33,174 bases of DNA from Phenylobacterium sp. GTDB lineage: Bacteria > Pseudomonadota > Alphaproteobacteria > Caulobacterales > Caulobacteraceae. Each line of letters starts with the position of its first letter. Within the stretch, counting starts at the first letter, position 1. Below the pieces are notes generated by a model, which saw only the letters and a list, made by a program, of their open reading frames with translations, was not told the DNA's origin and searched no databases. The stretch is from assembly GCF_030681155.1 (NCBI RefSeq), contig NZ_JAUXXE010000004.1:1-33174 (forward strand). Reading direction: 5' to 3'. This document shows, one piece after another, positions 1 through 7,485 of the stretch. The position numbers and the translations under genes are program-made.

Positions 1-471
1 GATCGGATGGAATTCTACGTCTACGAGACCAATGAGACCATCAAGGCCGAGAACCGCCCGATCGTCATCAACACCTCGAACAACGAGAAGGACCAGCCGG
101 ACGCCATCCTGCTCCGCTGCTTCTACAACTACATCCGCTACCCCGAAGCCGAGACGATGAACGAGATCGTCGAGGTCCACTATCCGGGCATCAAGCAGAA
201 GCTGGTCGCCGAGGCGCTGCGCATCTTCTACGACATGCGCAAGGTTCCAGGCCTGAAGAAGAAGCCTTCGACCTCTGAGCTGCTCGACTGGCTCAAGCTG
301 CTGATGGTCGAGGACATCGACGCCGCGGCTCTCGCCGAACGCGATCCGACCAAACTGATCCCGCCGCTGCACGGCGCCCTGTTGAAGAACGAGCAGGACG
401 TTCACCTGTTCGAGCGTCTGGCCTTCCTGGCCCGCCGCGAAGGCGCTGGCTCGCGTCCCGGTCAGCAATAG
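1..471 (+). CDS. MoxR-family AAA+ ATPase, C-terminal part (5' end outside window)
   Basis: The reading frame is open from base 1 (Asp-Arg before the first Met at 7), so only the last 156 residues are visible. The segment starts near the end of the AAA core: RPIVINTSNNEKDQPDA carries the sensor-1 type Asn stretch, and LLRCFYNYI is the arginine-finger region. The helical lid follows (KQKLVAEALRIFYDMRK, KKKPSTSELLDWLKLL, PPLHGALLKNEQD). This tail is characteristic of MoxR ATPases, which act as chaperone-like ATPases, often with VWA-domain partners. Walker A and B lie outside the window. A strong terminator follows the stop, so no downstream gene shares its transcript unless by readthrough. Family assignment is secure; the substrate is unknown. 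Confidence 0.9.
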   Translation, partial: DRMEFYVYETNETIKAENRPIVINTSNNEKDQPDAILLRCFYNYIRYPEAETMNEIVEVHYPGIKQKLVAEALRIFYDMRKVPGLKKKPSTSELLDWLKLLMVEDIDAAALAERDPTKLIPPLHGALLKNEQDVHLFERLAFLARREGAGSRPGQQ

Positions 472-498
472 GCTTACGCCGAATTCACTCGACGCTAC

Positions 499-543
499 AA
501 AGGGTTCCGGTCAGGTTCAACGTGAACCGACCGGAGCCTTTTT
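499..543 (+). terminator. Rho-independent terminator of the MoxR gene, overlapping the next gene's ribosome binding site
   Basis: Arms 503-519 and 523-538 form 16 pairs with one bulged A (513), one G-U pair and a 3-nt loop (520-522). AAA at 499-501 precedes it and a five-T run (539-543) follows. The GGAG at 533-536 inside the 3' arm is also the only Shine-Dalgarno sequence for the ATG at 545. Confidence 0.9.
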
Positions 544-544
544 C

Positions 545-1333
545 ATGAGAACGACCCTGCTGATCGCGGCCTCGGCCCTGACGCTCGCAGGCTGCCAGGG
601 CGCCTCGCCTTCCGTGGCGAAGCTGGATTGCCCGACGACCGAAGGCGACCTGACTCGCGTCAGCATCAGCAATGATGGAAAGACCTGCGCCTATCAGTCT
701 GCCGATGGCGCCGAAGTCAGCCTTGAGCTCGTCCCTGTCGTCGGCGACGCCCAGAGCACCCTGGCCAAGATAGAGGCGGCCCTACGAAGCACGCCGGGCG
801 CGCCTTCTCCCGACGCCGCCGCAAGGCAAGCCGACACCAGCGCCAAAATCGCCGATGTGGCCTCCACCACCGCGAATGTCAGCGCGATCAGCGCCGAGGT
901 GGCGCGCGTCCAGGCCGAGGCCGCTGCCGACGTAGGCCTCGACGCCGGCCGGCGCCACGACAGCGATCAGAAAGCTGACAACGCCAGCGTCGACCTTCCC
1001 GGCATCCACGTGTCCAGCGACAGTGAGACGGCCAAGGTCCGCATCGGCCCGTTGTCGGTCGACGCCAATGGCGACGACACAACGGTCAACATTTACCGCG
1101 AGGTCCGTATGCGCGGCGAAGCTCTGTCGCGGGAGAAACGCGGCCTGCGCGCGACCTTCATCTATACCGGCCAGGATCTGCCTGCCGGCTACGGCTACAT
1201 CGGCTACGAGGCCGGCGGTCCAAAGACTGGACCGCTGACCATCGCCAAGGTTCGCTCGAAAGCCGGAACGGAATCCGGGGACAACATCAATCAGGATGTC
1301 CGCGAGCTCGTTCGCCGCAACGGCGGCGTCTGA
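545..1333 (+). CDS. Putative lipoprotein of unknown function
   Basis: 262 residues. The N-terminus is a type II signal peptide with lipobox LAGC, so Cys17 should be lipidated. Residues about 75-130 are rich in Ala, Ser, Val and Asp with heptad-like spacing, possibly coiled coil, followed by a charged Asp/Lys linker. The C-terminal third (about 180-262) looks like a compact folded domain with the stretches VNIYREVRMRGEAL and LPAGYGYIGYEAGG. I do not recognise a named family. The start is fixed by the lipobox and by GGAG at 533-536, eight bases upstream, which lies inside the moxR terminator. It is convergent with the gene on the other strand, whose stop lies only 5 bp away. Confidence 0.8.
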   Translation: MRTTLLIAASALTLAGCQGASPSVAKLDCPTTEGDLTRVSISNDGKTCAYQSADGAEVSLELVPVVGDAQSTLAKIEAALRSTPGAPSPDAAARQADTSAKIADVASTTANVSAISAEVARVQAEAAADVGLDAGRRHDSDQKADNASVDLPGIHVSSDSETAKVRIGPLSVDANGDDTTVNIYREVRMRGEALSREKRGLRATFIYTGQDLPAGYGYIGYEAGGPKTGPLTIAKVRSKAGTESGDNINQDVRELVRRNGGV

Positions 1334-1338
1334 GTGCG

Positions 1339-1713
1339 CTAAGCGGCGGGCTGAACCTCGACCACTTTGTAGGTTAAGGGCCGGCCGTCCTCGTCGGTGA
1401 CGGTGACGTACTCCCCGACCGCAAACCGATGCTCCCCGAGCCTGTGCACCGGCTCATCGTCGGCGGCGTCGTCCTCGTCATAGTCGAAGAACCAACGGCT
1501 GCCGCGACGAGCCAAGCGCCCATCGACCGCCTCCTCGTCCGGCGCAAACCGGCGCACAAGGCAGGAGGCCTTGCTCTTCGAATAGGCCGCCTCGTCCAGC
1601 ATCCCGTCAGTGGTGAGGGGCGCGGTCAGGGCGTAGCCACGATGATCGTCGCCGCCCGAGAACTCAGTGCCAGGATTGCGGGCAAGCCGCATGACTATAC
1701 GCGACAGGGTCAT
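1339..1713 (-). CDS. Small conserved protein of unknown function
   Basis: 124 residues, acidic and soluble. The sequence runs from MTLSRIVMRLARNPGTEF through GGDDHRGYALTAPL and RRGSRWFFDYDEDDAADDEP to VTVTDEDGRPLTYKVVEVQ. I remember similar uncharacterised proteins in Rhizobiales and Caulobacter, but no function. An upstream in-frame ATG at 1893 would add 60 residues that run antisense-like across the stress protein gene, so I chose ATG 1713, which has GAGG eight bases upstream. It starts 16 bp after the universal stress protein stop and is probably cotranscribed with it. If so, it would share the FixK-like control proposed for that gene (inference). Confidence 0.75.
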   Translation of the reverse strand: MTLSRIVMRLARNPGTEFSGGDDHRGYALTAPLTTDGMLDEAAYSKSKASCLVRRFAPDEEAVDGRLARRGSRWFFDYDEDDAADDEPVHRLGEHRFAVGEYVTVTDEDGRPLTYKVVEVQPAA

Positions 1714-1729
1714 GACCTGAACCTCAGGA

Positions 1730-2542
1730 TTAGTGGGAAAGGAAGAGCGACGGGTGGTCGGCCGACAGCAGAGTCCGCGTCGTGCCGCCGAAGATGAACT
1801 CCTGCAATCGGGGATGCCCGAAGGCGCCCGCGACCAGCACGTCGGCCTCCACCTTGTTGGCGGCGTAAAGCAGCAGCGGGGCGGCGTCGCCACTGTCGGG
1901 CAAGATGTCCACCTCGGCCTTCACCCCGCGGGCGGCGTAATACGCCTGCAGCCTATGCGGATCAAAGCTGCGTGACGTCGCCTTCGGGGCGGCGAGGATC
2001 ACCACGCGCGAGGCTTTCTCCAGCAACGGCAGCGCAAGGCGGGCGGCCCGCGAGGCCTCCTTGCCGCCATCCCAGGCGACCGCCACCGGCCCGCCGACGC
2101 TGAAGCCCTCGCGTGCGATCAGCACCGGGCGCTGCTCATCGGCCACCATCTGCTGGAAGGCTTCGCCCAGCGGTCCGCGGCCGCGGGCAGGATCGTTGTT
2201 GAAGACCACGACGTCCGACAGCCTGCTCTCGGCGGAGAGGCCCGCCCATACCGGCGTCTGGAGCGAAATGAATTGGCTCTTGGCGTATGGAAGCGCGGCG
2301 ACGGCGGCGCGCGCATTCTTCTCGCCGGCTTCAGCAGCTTCCTTCAGTGATTCCAGGGCCGTGGTCTGAATGCCGCCGAGAAAGCCCTCGCCCATCCAGG
2401 GCATGACGTCTGCGACGTCAGCCGGCGTATAGACGCAGGCAAGCTCTGCGCCGAAGGGTTCCGCAAGCTTGACGGCCGCAGCGATCGCCGCCTTGTCACC
2501 TTCACCGCCCGATAGCGGCGCCATGATCCTAGCCCAGCTCAT
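1730..2542 (-). CDS. Universal stress protein, tandem UspA-type domains
   Basis: 270 residues from ATG 2542, preceded by AAGGGA. An extended frame to 2656 is rejected because its first 38 residues do not resemble the family, whose N-terminus is of the type MSWARIMAPLSGG. Two Usp-like halves are visible, about 1-145 and 146-270. The second half keeps the nucleotide-binding pattern G-x2-G-x9-G-G-T in GAFGHPRLQEFIFGGTT; the first half lacks it and looks degenerate. Usp proteins are cytosolic stress factors, often induced under low oxygen or in stationary phase. The next gene on the strand starts 16 bp downstream. A FixK/FNR-like palindrome lies about 65 bp upstream of the start. Confidence 0.88.
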   Translation of the reverse strand: MSWARIMAPLSGGEGDKAAIAAAVKLAEPFGAELACVYTPADVADVMPWMGEGFLGGIQTTALESLKEAAEAGEKNARAAVAALPYAKSQFISLQTPVWAGLSAESRLSDVVVFNNDPARGRGPLGEAFQQMVADEQRPVLIAREGFSVGGPVAVAWDGGKEASRAARLALPLLEKASRVVILAAPKATSRSFDPHRLQAYYAARGVKAEVDILPDSGDAAPLLLYAANKVEADVLVAGAFGHPRLQEFIFGGTTRTLLSADHPSLFLSH

Positions 2543-2600
2543 GTTCGTTCCCTTGCTGTACGGTACGCGGCCAAGATGGACCCCAAGCGCATGCCACGCA

Positions 2601-2614
2601 TTGATCTTTGGCAA
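2601..2614. promoter_or_regulatory. Putative FixK/FNR-type operator
   Basis: The bases read TTGAT-CTTT-GGCAA, matching 8 of 10 positions of the FixK/FNR consensus TTGAT-N4-ATCAA. Its centre is about 65 bp upstream of the stress protein ATG at 2542. Activation from -41.5 would put transcription start near 2566. The consensus is established knowledge; its use here is inference. Confidence 0.4.
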
Positions 2615-2658
2615 GTCCTGGGTCAGTTCACGACCTTGACCATGAAAGGAACGCATCG

Positions 2659-3306
2659 GTGAGGAAAGGGCTGCGTCTATCGGCTCAGGAACCTCGCGCC
2701 TGGCAGCGGATGTTGTCGGGTCGGCGGCTGGACCTGCTCGACCCCTCGCCCATGGACATCGAGATCGAGGATATCGCCCACGGCCTGGCCCGCGTCGCGC
2801 GATGGAACGGGCAGACGATCGGCGAGCATGCCTTCTCGGTTGCCCAGCACTCGGTGGTGGTCGAGGAGATCTGCGCCCACATCCAGCCGGATCTTGAACC
2901 GAAGTGGCGACTGGCGGCCTTGCTGCACGATGCTTCGGAATATGTGATTGGCGATATGATCAGCCCGTTCAAGGCGGCGCTGGGGCTGGATTATAAGAAA
3001 TTCGAGGAACGGCTGGAGACGGCGATCCACATCCGCTTCGGCATCCCGGCCAAGACGCCGCTGGCGGTGAAGAAGCTGATCAAGCAGGCCGATCGCGCCT
3101 GCGCCTTCTTCGAGGCGACCCAGTTGGCGGGGTTCAACCACCGTGAGGCGCTGGAGTTCTTCGACGCTCCGCCGGCAGGGTATGAGCTGATCATCGAACC
3201 GCTTTCCGCGGCGCAGGCGCAAAGCCGTTACATTCAGCGCTATCATGTCCTCTCCGAGGCGGCGGGATTCGCCTCCCCCTCGGACGCAGCCTTCGACACC
3301 GAGTAG
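2659..3306 (+). CDS. HD-domain phosphohydrolase (YfbR-like)
   Basis: 215 residues from GTG 2659, chosen because AAGGA (2646-2650) lies eight bases upstream; the longer TTG start at 2608 has no such site. It carries the HD signature: His in GEHAFSVAQHSVVV, the His-Asp pair in LLHDASEYVIGD, and the distal Asp in KQADRACAFFEA. The order and spacing match COG1896, whose E. coli member YfbR is a 5'-deoxynucleotidase. The N-terminal signature WQRMLSGRRLDLLDPSP belongs to the alphaproteobacterial branch, whose substrate I cannot name. It is the first gene of an operon with a tyrosine phosphatase (4-bp gap) and an NrtR-like regulator, hinting at nucleotide or NAD metabolism. Confidence 0.85.
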   Translation: MRKGLRLSAQEPRAWQRMLSGRRLDLLDPSPMDIEIEDIAHGLARVARWNGQTIGEHAFSVAQHSVVVEEICAHIQPDLEPKWRLAALLHDASEYVIGDMISPFKAALGLDYKKFEERLETAIHIRFGIPAKTPLAVKKLIKQADRACAFFEATQLAGFNHREALEFFDAPPAGYELIIEPLSAAQAQSRYIQRYHVLSEAAGFASPSDAAFDTE

Positions 3307-3310
3307 CTGA

Positions 3311-3823
3311 ATGACCCTGATTGTCTGCGGATTGGCCGAGGTGCCCGGGCTGATCGCCGCGCGGGGGCCCTCGCACGTCATCACCTTGCTGGACTCCGCC
3401 AGCATGATCGCCACGCCAAAGGGCATGGCGCCCGAGCGCCACCTGAAACTCTCGGTCAACGACATCGCCGAGCCGATGGACGGCCTGATCCTGCCCAGCG
3501 AAAGGCTCGTCCGCGACCTGCTGGCCTTTGGCGCCACCTGGGATGAGAGCGCCCCGATGATCGTCCACTGCTGGGCGGGGATCAGCCGCTCCAGCGCCAG
3601 CGCCTTCGTGCTGGCCTGCGACCGCAACCCTGAGGTCGACGAACGCGCCATCGCACTGACCATGCGCCAGGCCGCGAAGCACGCCTATCCCAACCGCCGC
3701 ATCGTGGCCCTCGCCGACGACGTGCTGGGCCGGCGCGGCCGGATGGTCGACGCCGTCGAGGCGATGGGCGACTACGAGTATTCGGGCGTCGGCGTGCCCT
3801 TCGACTTCGCGGTCCGCTACTGA
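3311..3823 (+). CDS. Protein tyrosine / dual-specificity phosphatase family protein
   Basis: 170 residues. The catalytic loop is HCWAGISRSSA, matching H-C-x5-R-S/T, with Cys and Arg present for phospho-enzyme chemistry. An upstream Asp in LSVNDIAEPMDG may be the general acid. The protein is short, with no signal peptide or membrane segment, so it should be cytosolic. Its natural substrate could be a phosphoprotein or a small phosphorylated metabolite. It lies 4 bp after the HD hydrolase, and its TGA overlaps the ATG of the next gene, so the three are almost surely cotranscribed and translationally coupled. Confidence 0.85.
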   Translation: MTLIVCGLAEVPGLIAARGPSHVITLLDSASMIATPKGMAPERHLKLSVNDIAEPMDGLILPSERLVRDLLAFGATWDESAPMIVHCWAGISRSSASAFVLACDRNPEVDERAIALTMRQAAKHAYPNRRIVALADDVLGRRGRMVDAVEAMGDYEYSGVGVPFDFAVRY

Positions 3824-4779
3824 TGGATCCTGCCGCCGTCGTGATCGGACTGTCCGCCGTGGTGGTGGCGATCCGCGATGGCGACGCCGTGGTGTTGATC
3901 GTTCGCCCCGAAGGCGAGCCGGCCGGCCTGCCCTTCGGCCCCTTCGATCCCGACGGCCACCGCACCTTCGAGCTGGCGCTGCGGGCCTTCGTGACCGCCC
4001 AGACCCGCTTCGACCTCGGCTATGTGGAGCAGCTCTACACCTTTGGCGACAAGGGCCGGGACGCCCCGTTGGCCGACATGGGCAAGGAGCTGGGCGCGGC
4101 CCGCGTCCTGTCGGTGGGCTATCTGGCGCTGACGCCCAGCGCCGTGGACACCGCCGCCCCCGACACCGCCTGGGCGAGCTGGTTGCGGTTCTTCCCCTAT
4201 GAGGATTGGCGCGAGGGCCGCCCTGAAGCGGTGGACGCGATCGAGCCGGCCCTGCGCTGCTGGGCCGACGGCAGCGTCGACAAGCTGTCGCGCGCACGCC
4301 TGCTGTTCGCCCTGGATGGCGCGCCGTGGAACGAGGAGCGCGTGCTGGAGCGCTACGAACTGCTCTACGAGGCAGGCCTGGCCTCAGAAGCCTCCCGCGA
4401 CCGGGCCGAAGCCCCGGCCCGCGCCTCGCCCGCCCTGGCCGCGGCGCTGGGCGAGCCGATGATTTCCGACCACCGCCGGATCCTGGCCACCGCGCTCTCG
4501 CGCCTGCGCGGCAAGCTGAAGTACCGGCCAGTGGTGTTCGAACTGATGCCCGAGGCCTTCACCCTGTCGGCGCTGCAACGGGCCGCCGAGGCGATCGCCG
4601 GGGTGCCGCTGCACAAGCAGAATTTCCGCCGCGCCCTGGAGCGGGCGGAACTGGTCGAAGGCCTGGGCCGCGTGGATTCCGAAACCGGCGGGCGGCCTGC
4701 CGAGCTGTTCCGTTTCCGCCGGGAAATCCTCAATGCGCGGCCGGTTTCGGGCCTCTCCCTGCCCCTGCTCCGCGATTAA
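3823..4779 (+). CDS. NrtR-like transcriptional regulator (dead Nudix domain + winged helix), 'NAD regulator'
   Basis: 318 residues. The N-terminal half (about 8-150) has a Nudix-like fold pattern (VVIGLSAVVVAIRDGDAVVL), but the box that should read G-x5-E-x7-R-E-U-x-E-E-x-G-U is DGHRTFELALRAFVTAQTR, without the catalytic Glu pair. The C-terminal region (about 225-305; KYRPVVFELMPEAFTLSALQ, LHKQNFRRALERAELVEG) is the winged-helix domain of NrtR-type regulators. In that family the inactive Nudix domain senses ADP-ribose or a related NAD metabolite to control NAD genes. No NAD biosynthetic gene is in the window, so targets lie elsewhere or in its own operon. Its ATG overlaps the phosphatase stop in ATGA form. 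An HTH-Nudix fusion with another ligand is possible. Confidence 0.85.
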   Translation: MDPAAVVIGLSAVVVAIRDGDAVVLIVRPEGEPAGLPFGPFDPDGHRTFELALRAFVTAQTRFDLGYVEQLYTFGDKGRDAPLADMGKELGAARVLSVGYLALTPSAVDTAAPDTAWASWLRFFPYEDWREGRPEAVDAIEPALRCWADGSVDKLSRARLLFALDGAPWNEERVLERYELLYEAGLASEASRDRAEAPARASPALAAALGEPMISDHRRILATALSRLRGKLKYRPVVFELMPEAFTLSALQRAAEAIAGVPLHKQNFRRALERAELVEGLGRVDSETGGRPAELFRFRREILNARPVSGLSLPLLRD

Positions 4780-4872
4780 AATCCCTTATGCCGCAAGGGA
4801 AACCACCCCTTTCGGCTTTCCATTTCGGCAAACGAGCGCACTATCCCGGCAAAAGTACCAGGGAGACGCGTC

Positions 4873-6078
4873 ATGACCCAGCCGCCCAGCATTGTCGGGA
4901 CTTCGGCCTTCGATCCGGTGGCCCGGGTCAGCCCCCACGAGCGGCTGAAGGAGATGCGCGAGCAGTGCCCGGTCTTCCGCGATGAGCCGGTCAAGACCTG
5001 GTTCCTGACCCGCTATGACAACGTCCGCGAGACGGTGAACGACCGCACGCTTTGGCGCCACTGGACCAATGCCGAGGAAGGCTCGCTGCTTCGGCGCATG
5101 GACCGCGACGACGAGAGCGACCGCATCGACAGCATCCTGTCGCTGGACGAGCCCGACCACTCCCGCGTCCGCCTGCCGCTGGCCAAGGCCTTCTATGCGC
5201 GGATCACGGCGATGAAGCCGCAGATTGAGGCGATCATCGACAAAGTGATCGACGAGGCCCCCGCCGACGCGCCATTCGACCTGATTGCCGACCTCGCCAT
5301 TCCGATCCCAATCCTGGCCATCGCCAAGATCCTGGGGGTCGAGCCTGAGCGGATGCGCGAATTCCGCGAATGGTCGGAAGCCTCGATCCTCGGCCTCAAC
5401 CCGCTGCGCACGCCTGAAGAGACCCAGCGCATGGAGTGGGGCTCGGGCATGCTGACAGCCTATTTCACCGACCTGATGGAGGCCCGGCGCCTGGCGCCGC
5501 AAGACGACCTGATCAGCGATATGGTCGCGCTGCAGGCCGGCGGCGCGCCGCTGTCTGACGGCGAGATCCGGGTCAATCTCTCGGCCCTGCTGATCGGCGG
5601 CAACCTGACCACCACAGACCTGATCGGCAACGGCGTCTGGCTGCTGCTGAACCACCCGCAGGAACTGGCCAAGCTGAAGGCCGATCCCAGTCTGGCGGGC
5701 GCCGCGATCGAAGAAATCCTGCGCTTTGAATCCCCGGTGGCGATCACCAACCGGGTGATCTCCGAGCCCCGAGACGTCGGCGGCTGCCCGATGGCGCCCC
5801 ATCAGTCGGTGATCACCTCGCTGCACGCGGCCAACCGCGACCCCGAGGTGTTCGAAGACCCCGACCGGTTCGACATCACCCGCAAGCACGTCCCCCACGT
5901 CGCCTTCGGCGGGGGCAGCCATATCTGCATCGGCGCGCCCCTGGCCCGGATCGAGGCCCGCCGCGCGCTGGTGAAGCTGTTCGAACGCTTCCCAGACCTC
6001 CACTTGGCCGGAGACGAACCGACCTGGCGCGCCCTGCCCTTCTTCCGGGGCATGGAGGCGCTGTCGGTTCAGGGGTGA
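4873..6078 (+). CDS. Cytochrome P450
   Basis: 401 residues, a soluble bacterial class I P450 length with no membrane anchor. The K-helix pair is in EEILRFESP (E-x-x-R). The heme loop FGGGSHICIGAPLAR gives F-x-x-G-x-x-x-C-x-G with the axial Cys. The I-helix reads LLIGGNLTTTDLIGNG. Counting from the Thr to the following Pro as in P450cam puts Leu where the conserved Asp/Glu of the acid-alcohol pair normally sits. AGGGAGA precedes the ATG. No ferredoxin or ferredoxin reductase gene adjoins, so electrons must come from partners elsewhere. The substrate cannot be read from the sequence. It sits alone, 93 bp after the regulator operon, and probably has its own promoter. Confidence 0.95.
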   Translation: MTQPPSIVGTSAFDPVARVSPHERLKEMREQCPVFRDEPVKTWFLTRYDNVRETVNDRTLWRHWTNAEEGSLLRRMDRDDESDRIDSILSLDEPDHSRVRLPLAKAFYARITAMKPQIEAIIDKVIDEAPADAPFDLIADLAIPIPILAIAKILGVEPERMREFREWSEASILGLNPLRTPEETQRMEWGSGMLTAYFTDLMEARRLAPQDDLISDMVALQAGGAPLSDGEIRVNLSALLIGGNLTTTDLIGNGVWLLLNHPQELAKLKADPSLAGAAIEEILRFESPVAITNRVISEPRDVGGCPMAPHQSVITSLHAANRDPEVFEDPDRFDITRKHVPHVAFGGGSHICIGAPLARIEARRALVKLFERFPDLHLAGDEPTWRALPFFRGMEALSVQG

Positions 6079-6142
6079 GGCGGCAGGGACGTGTGGGCCT
6101 CAAAAGCGACAGGCTGAGGAACAGCTTCGCCGCCCGATGGAC

Positions 6143-6586
6143 TTAGGGCCGGCGGACCTCGAAATAGGTCTTGGCGTCCCTCTGGAAGCCCGCGCCTTCG
6201 TAGAAGCGCAGGGTGGACTCCCGCCGCGACCCGGTCGCCAGCAGAACCTTGTAGCAGTCGGCCTTCCAGGCTTTATCGAGCGCGGCCTGAAGGACCGCGC
6301 GGCCAAGACCGATCCGGCGATGGTCGATGTCGGTCACGACATTTTCGATCACCCCGTAGGCGCGGGCGCCGCGAGACAGGTTGGGAACAATGGCGAGCGT
6401 GCAGGACGACACCAGCCGCCCGCCCACCTCCGCCACGAAGGGCGTCGTGAAACCGGAGGACAGCAGGGCCGACCAGACCGGCTCGGCGGCGGTGAGGTTG
6501 AGAACCGGATCATCGGGATTGAGCTGACGATAGAGCGCCATAACGCCCGGCAGGTCGTCCGGCGTCGCGGGGCGGATGTCGGTCAT
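6143..6586 (-). CDS. GNAT-family N-acetyltransferase
   Basis: 147 residues forming one GNAT domain. Motif A is HRRIGLGRAVL (R-x-x-G-x-G/A, pyrophosphate of acetyl-CoA), preceded by the beta-4 strand AYGVIENVVTDIDH. The C-terminal motif B region, TLRFYEGAGFQRDAKTYFEV, has the typical FYEGAGF turn. The ATG at 6586 has only a poor ribosome binding site. It is convergent with the P450 gene (64-bp gap). The acceptor is unknown; similar proteins act on amino acids, polyamines or antibiotics. Confidence 0.85.
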   Translation of the reverse strand: MTDIRPATPDDLPGVMALYRQLNPDDPVLNLTAAEPVWSALLSSGFTTPFVAEVGGRLVSSCTLAIVPNLSRGARAYGVIENVVTDIDHRRIGLGRAVLQAALDKAWKADCYKVLLATGSRRESTLRFYEGAGFQRDAKTYFEVRRP

Positions 6587-6831
6587 GCCCCGGAGGCTAG
6601 TTGGCTAGAGGACGTTGTCTAGCCGGAAGCCGCGATGGAAGGTCCGCATCCCGACCACGCGGCCAGAGACGACCGGGTAGCGCCATTTCCGGACATCGAG
6701 GAAGAGGCGAGAAGCGGACTCCTATCAAGGTCTGCTTGCTGCCGCCTCAAGGTCTGACCGGAACCGCCCCTTAGCGGACATCTCGCGCTTCCGCGGCTAA
6801 GCTTGGCGCCTATACTGCACGGAGGCCGATT

Positions 6832-7477
6832 TTGAAGGGCATCGACGCGATCCTGTTTGATGCGGACGGTGTCATCCAACGGCCGCCCCCGGACCTAGCC
6901 GCTCAGCTTGCAACGGCGTTCGCGGTTGATCCGATAAGTGCGGACGAGTTCATCTTGGATCTGTTCAAGGCCGAGGGAAAAGCGCTCACCGGTCACCATG
7001 ATATCCATGCGTGCGTTGAACCAGTCCTGGCGCGTTGGTCGGGCAATCCCAGCCTAGAAATGTTCAGCGGCATATGGCACCAAATCGAGGTCGACTATAG
7101 CGCCCTGGATCTCGTAGCTGACTTAAGAGCGACCGGAATCTACTGCGCACTGGCATCCAATCAACAGTCGCGCCGCGCCGCCTCGATGTCGGTTGACCTG
7201 GGTTATGAGCGGGTTTTCGATGCCGAGTTCTATTCCTGCCACCTAGGCGCGATGAAGCCTGACCCAGCGTACTTTCATGAAGTCATCGCGCGCTCCGGAT
7301 GCGAGGTCTCGCGCACCCTGTTCATCGATGATCGAGCGGCGAACGTAGAGGCTGCAAGGGGGGGGGGGCCTACGTGTGCTGCAGTTCGCGCCGGAATGGT
7401 CGTTAAATGGAGGTGCGGTTTTGAGGCGGCTAATTGCGCCCTTCATCGAGGCCGACGACGATCACGAGATCATTTGA
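6832..7477 (+). pseudogene. HAD-superfamily phosphatase, frameshifted at an 11-G run
   Basis: The start is TTG 6832, six bases after GGAGG (6821-6825). HAD motifs are present: I in ILFDADGVIQ (nucleophile Asp), II in CALASNQQ, III in GAMKPDPAYF (Lys), IV in LFIDDRAANVEAAR. Directly after motif IV lies a run of 11 G (7358-7368). As written, the frame runs on into the cupin gene. Removing one G restores a normal HAD ending (LRVLQFAPEWSLNGG, then LRRLIAPFIEADDDHEII) that stops at TGA 7475-7477, about 215 residues in all. The bases before and after the tract thus encode one HAD protein in two frames. The cause may be a sequencing error, a true mutation or tract-length switching. All catalytic motifs lie before the shift. 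Confidence 0.75.
7358..7368 (+). repeat. Homopolymeric G(11) tract inside the HAD gene
   Basis: Eleven consecutive G residues follow GCAA. Lengths of 7, 10 or 13 would keep the downstream HAD frame; 11 does not. Ten G gives the spacing after AAR normally seen in HAD phosphatases. Confidence 0.9.
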
Positions 7478-7485
7478 GAGAGCTC

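Noticed and set aside
1714..1893. 60-residue N-terminal extension of the small conserved protein
   Set aside because: It overlaps the stress protein gene out of frame and shows GC-shadow composition; the ATG at 1713 has a proper GAGG site.
4786..6003. 405-residue minus-strand ORF opposite the P450 gene
   Set aside because: Antisense to a clear P450 with all motifs; the composition is an artefact of high third-position GC, and no family motif or ribosome binding site exists.
6587..6831. Minus-strand ORF 6619-6879 and the ggctaga/tctagcc inverted repeat (6603-6624)
   Set aside because: The ORF overlaps the HAD start with no family signal; the repeat is a short 7-bp hairpin without terminator features.
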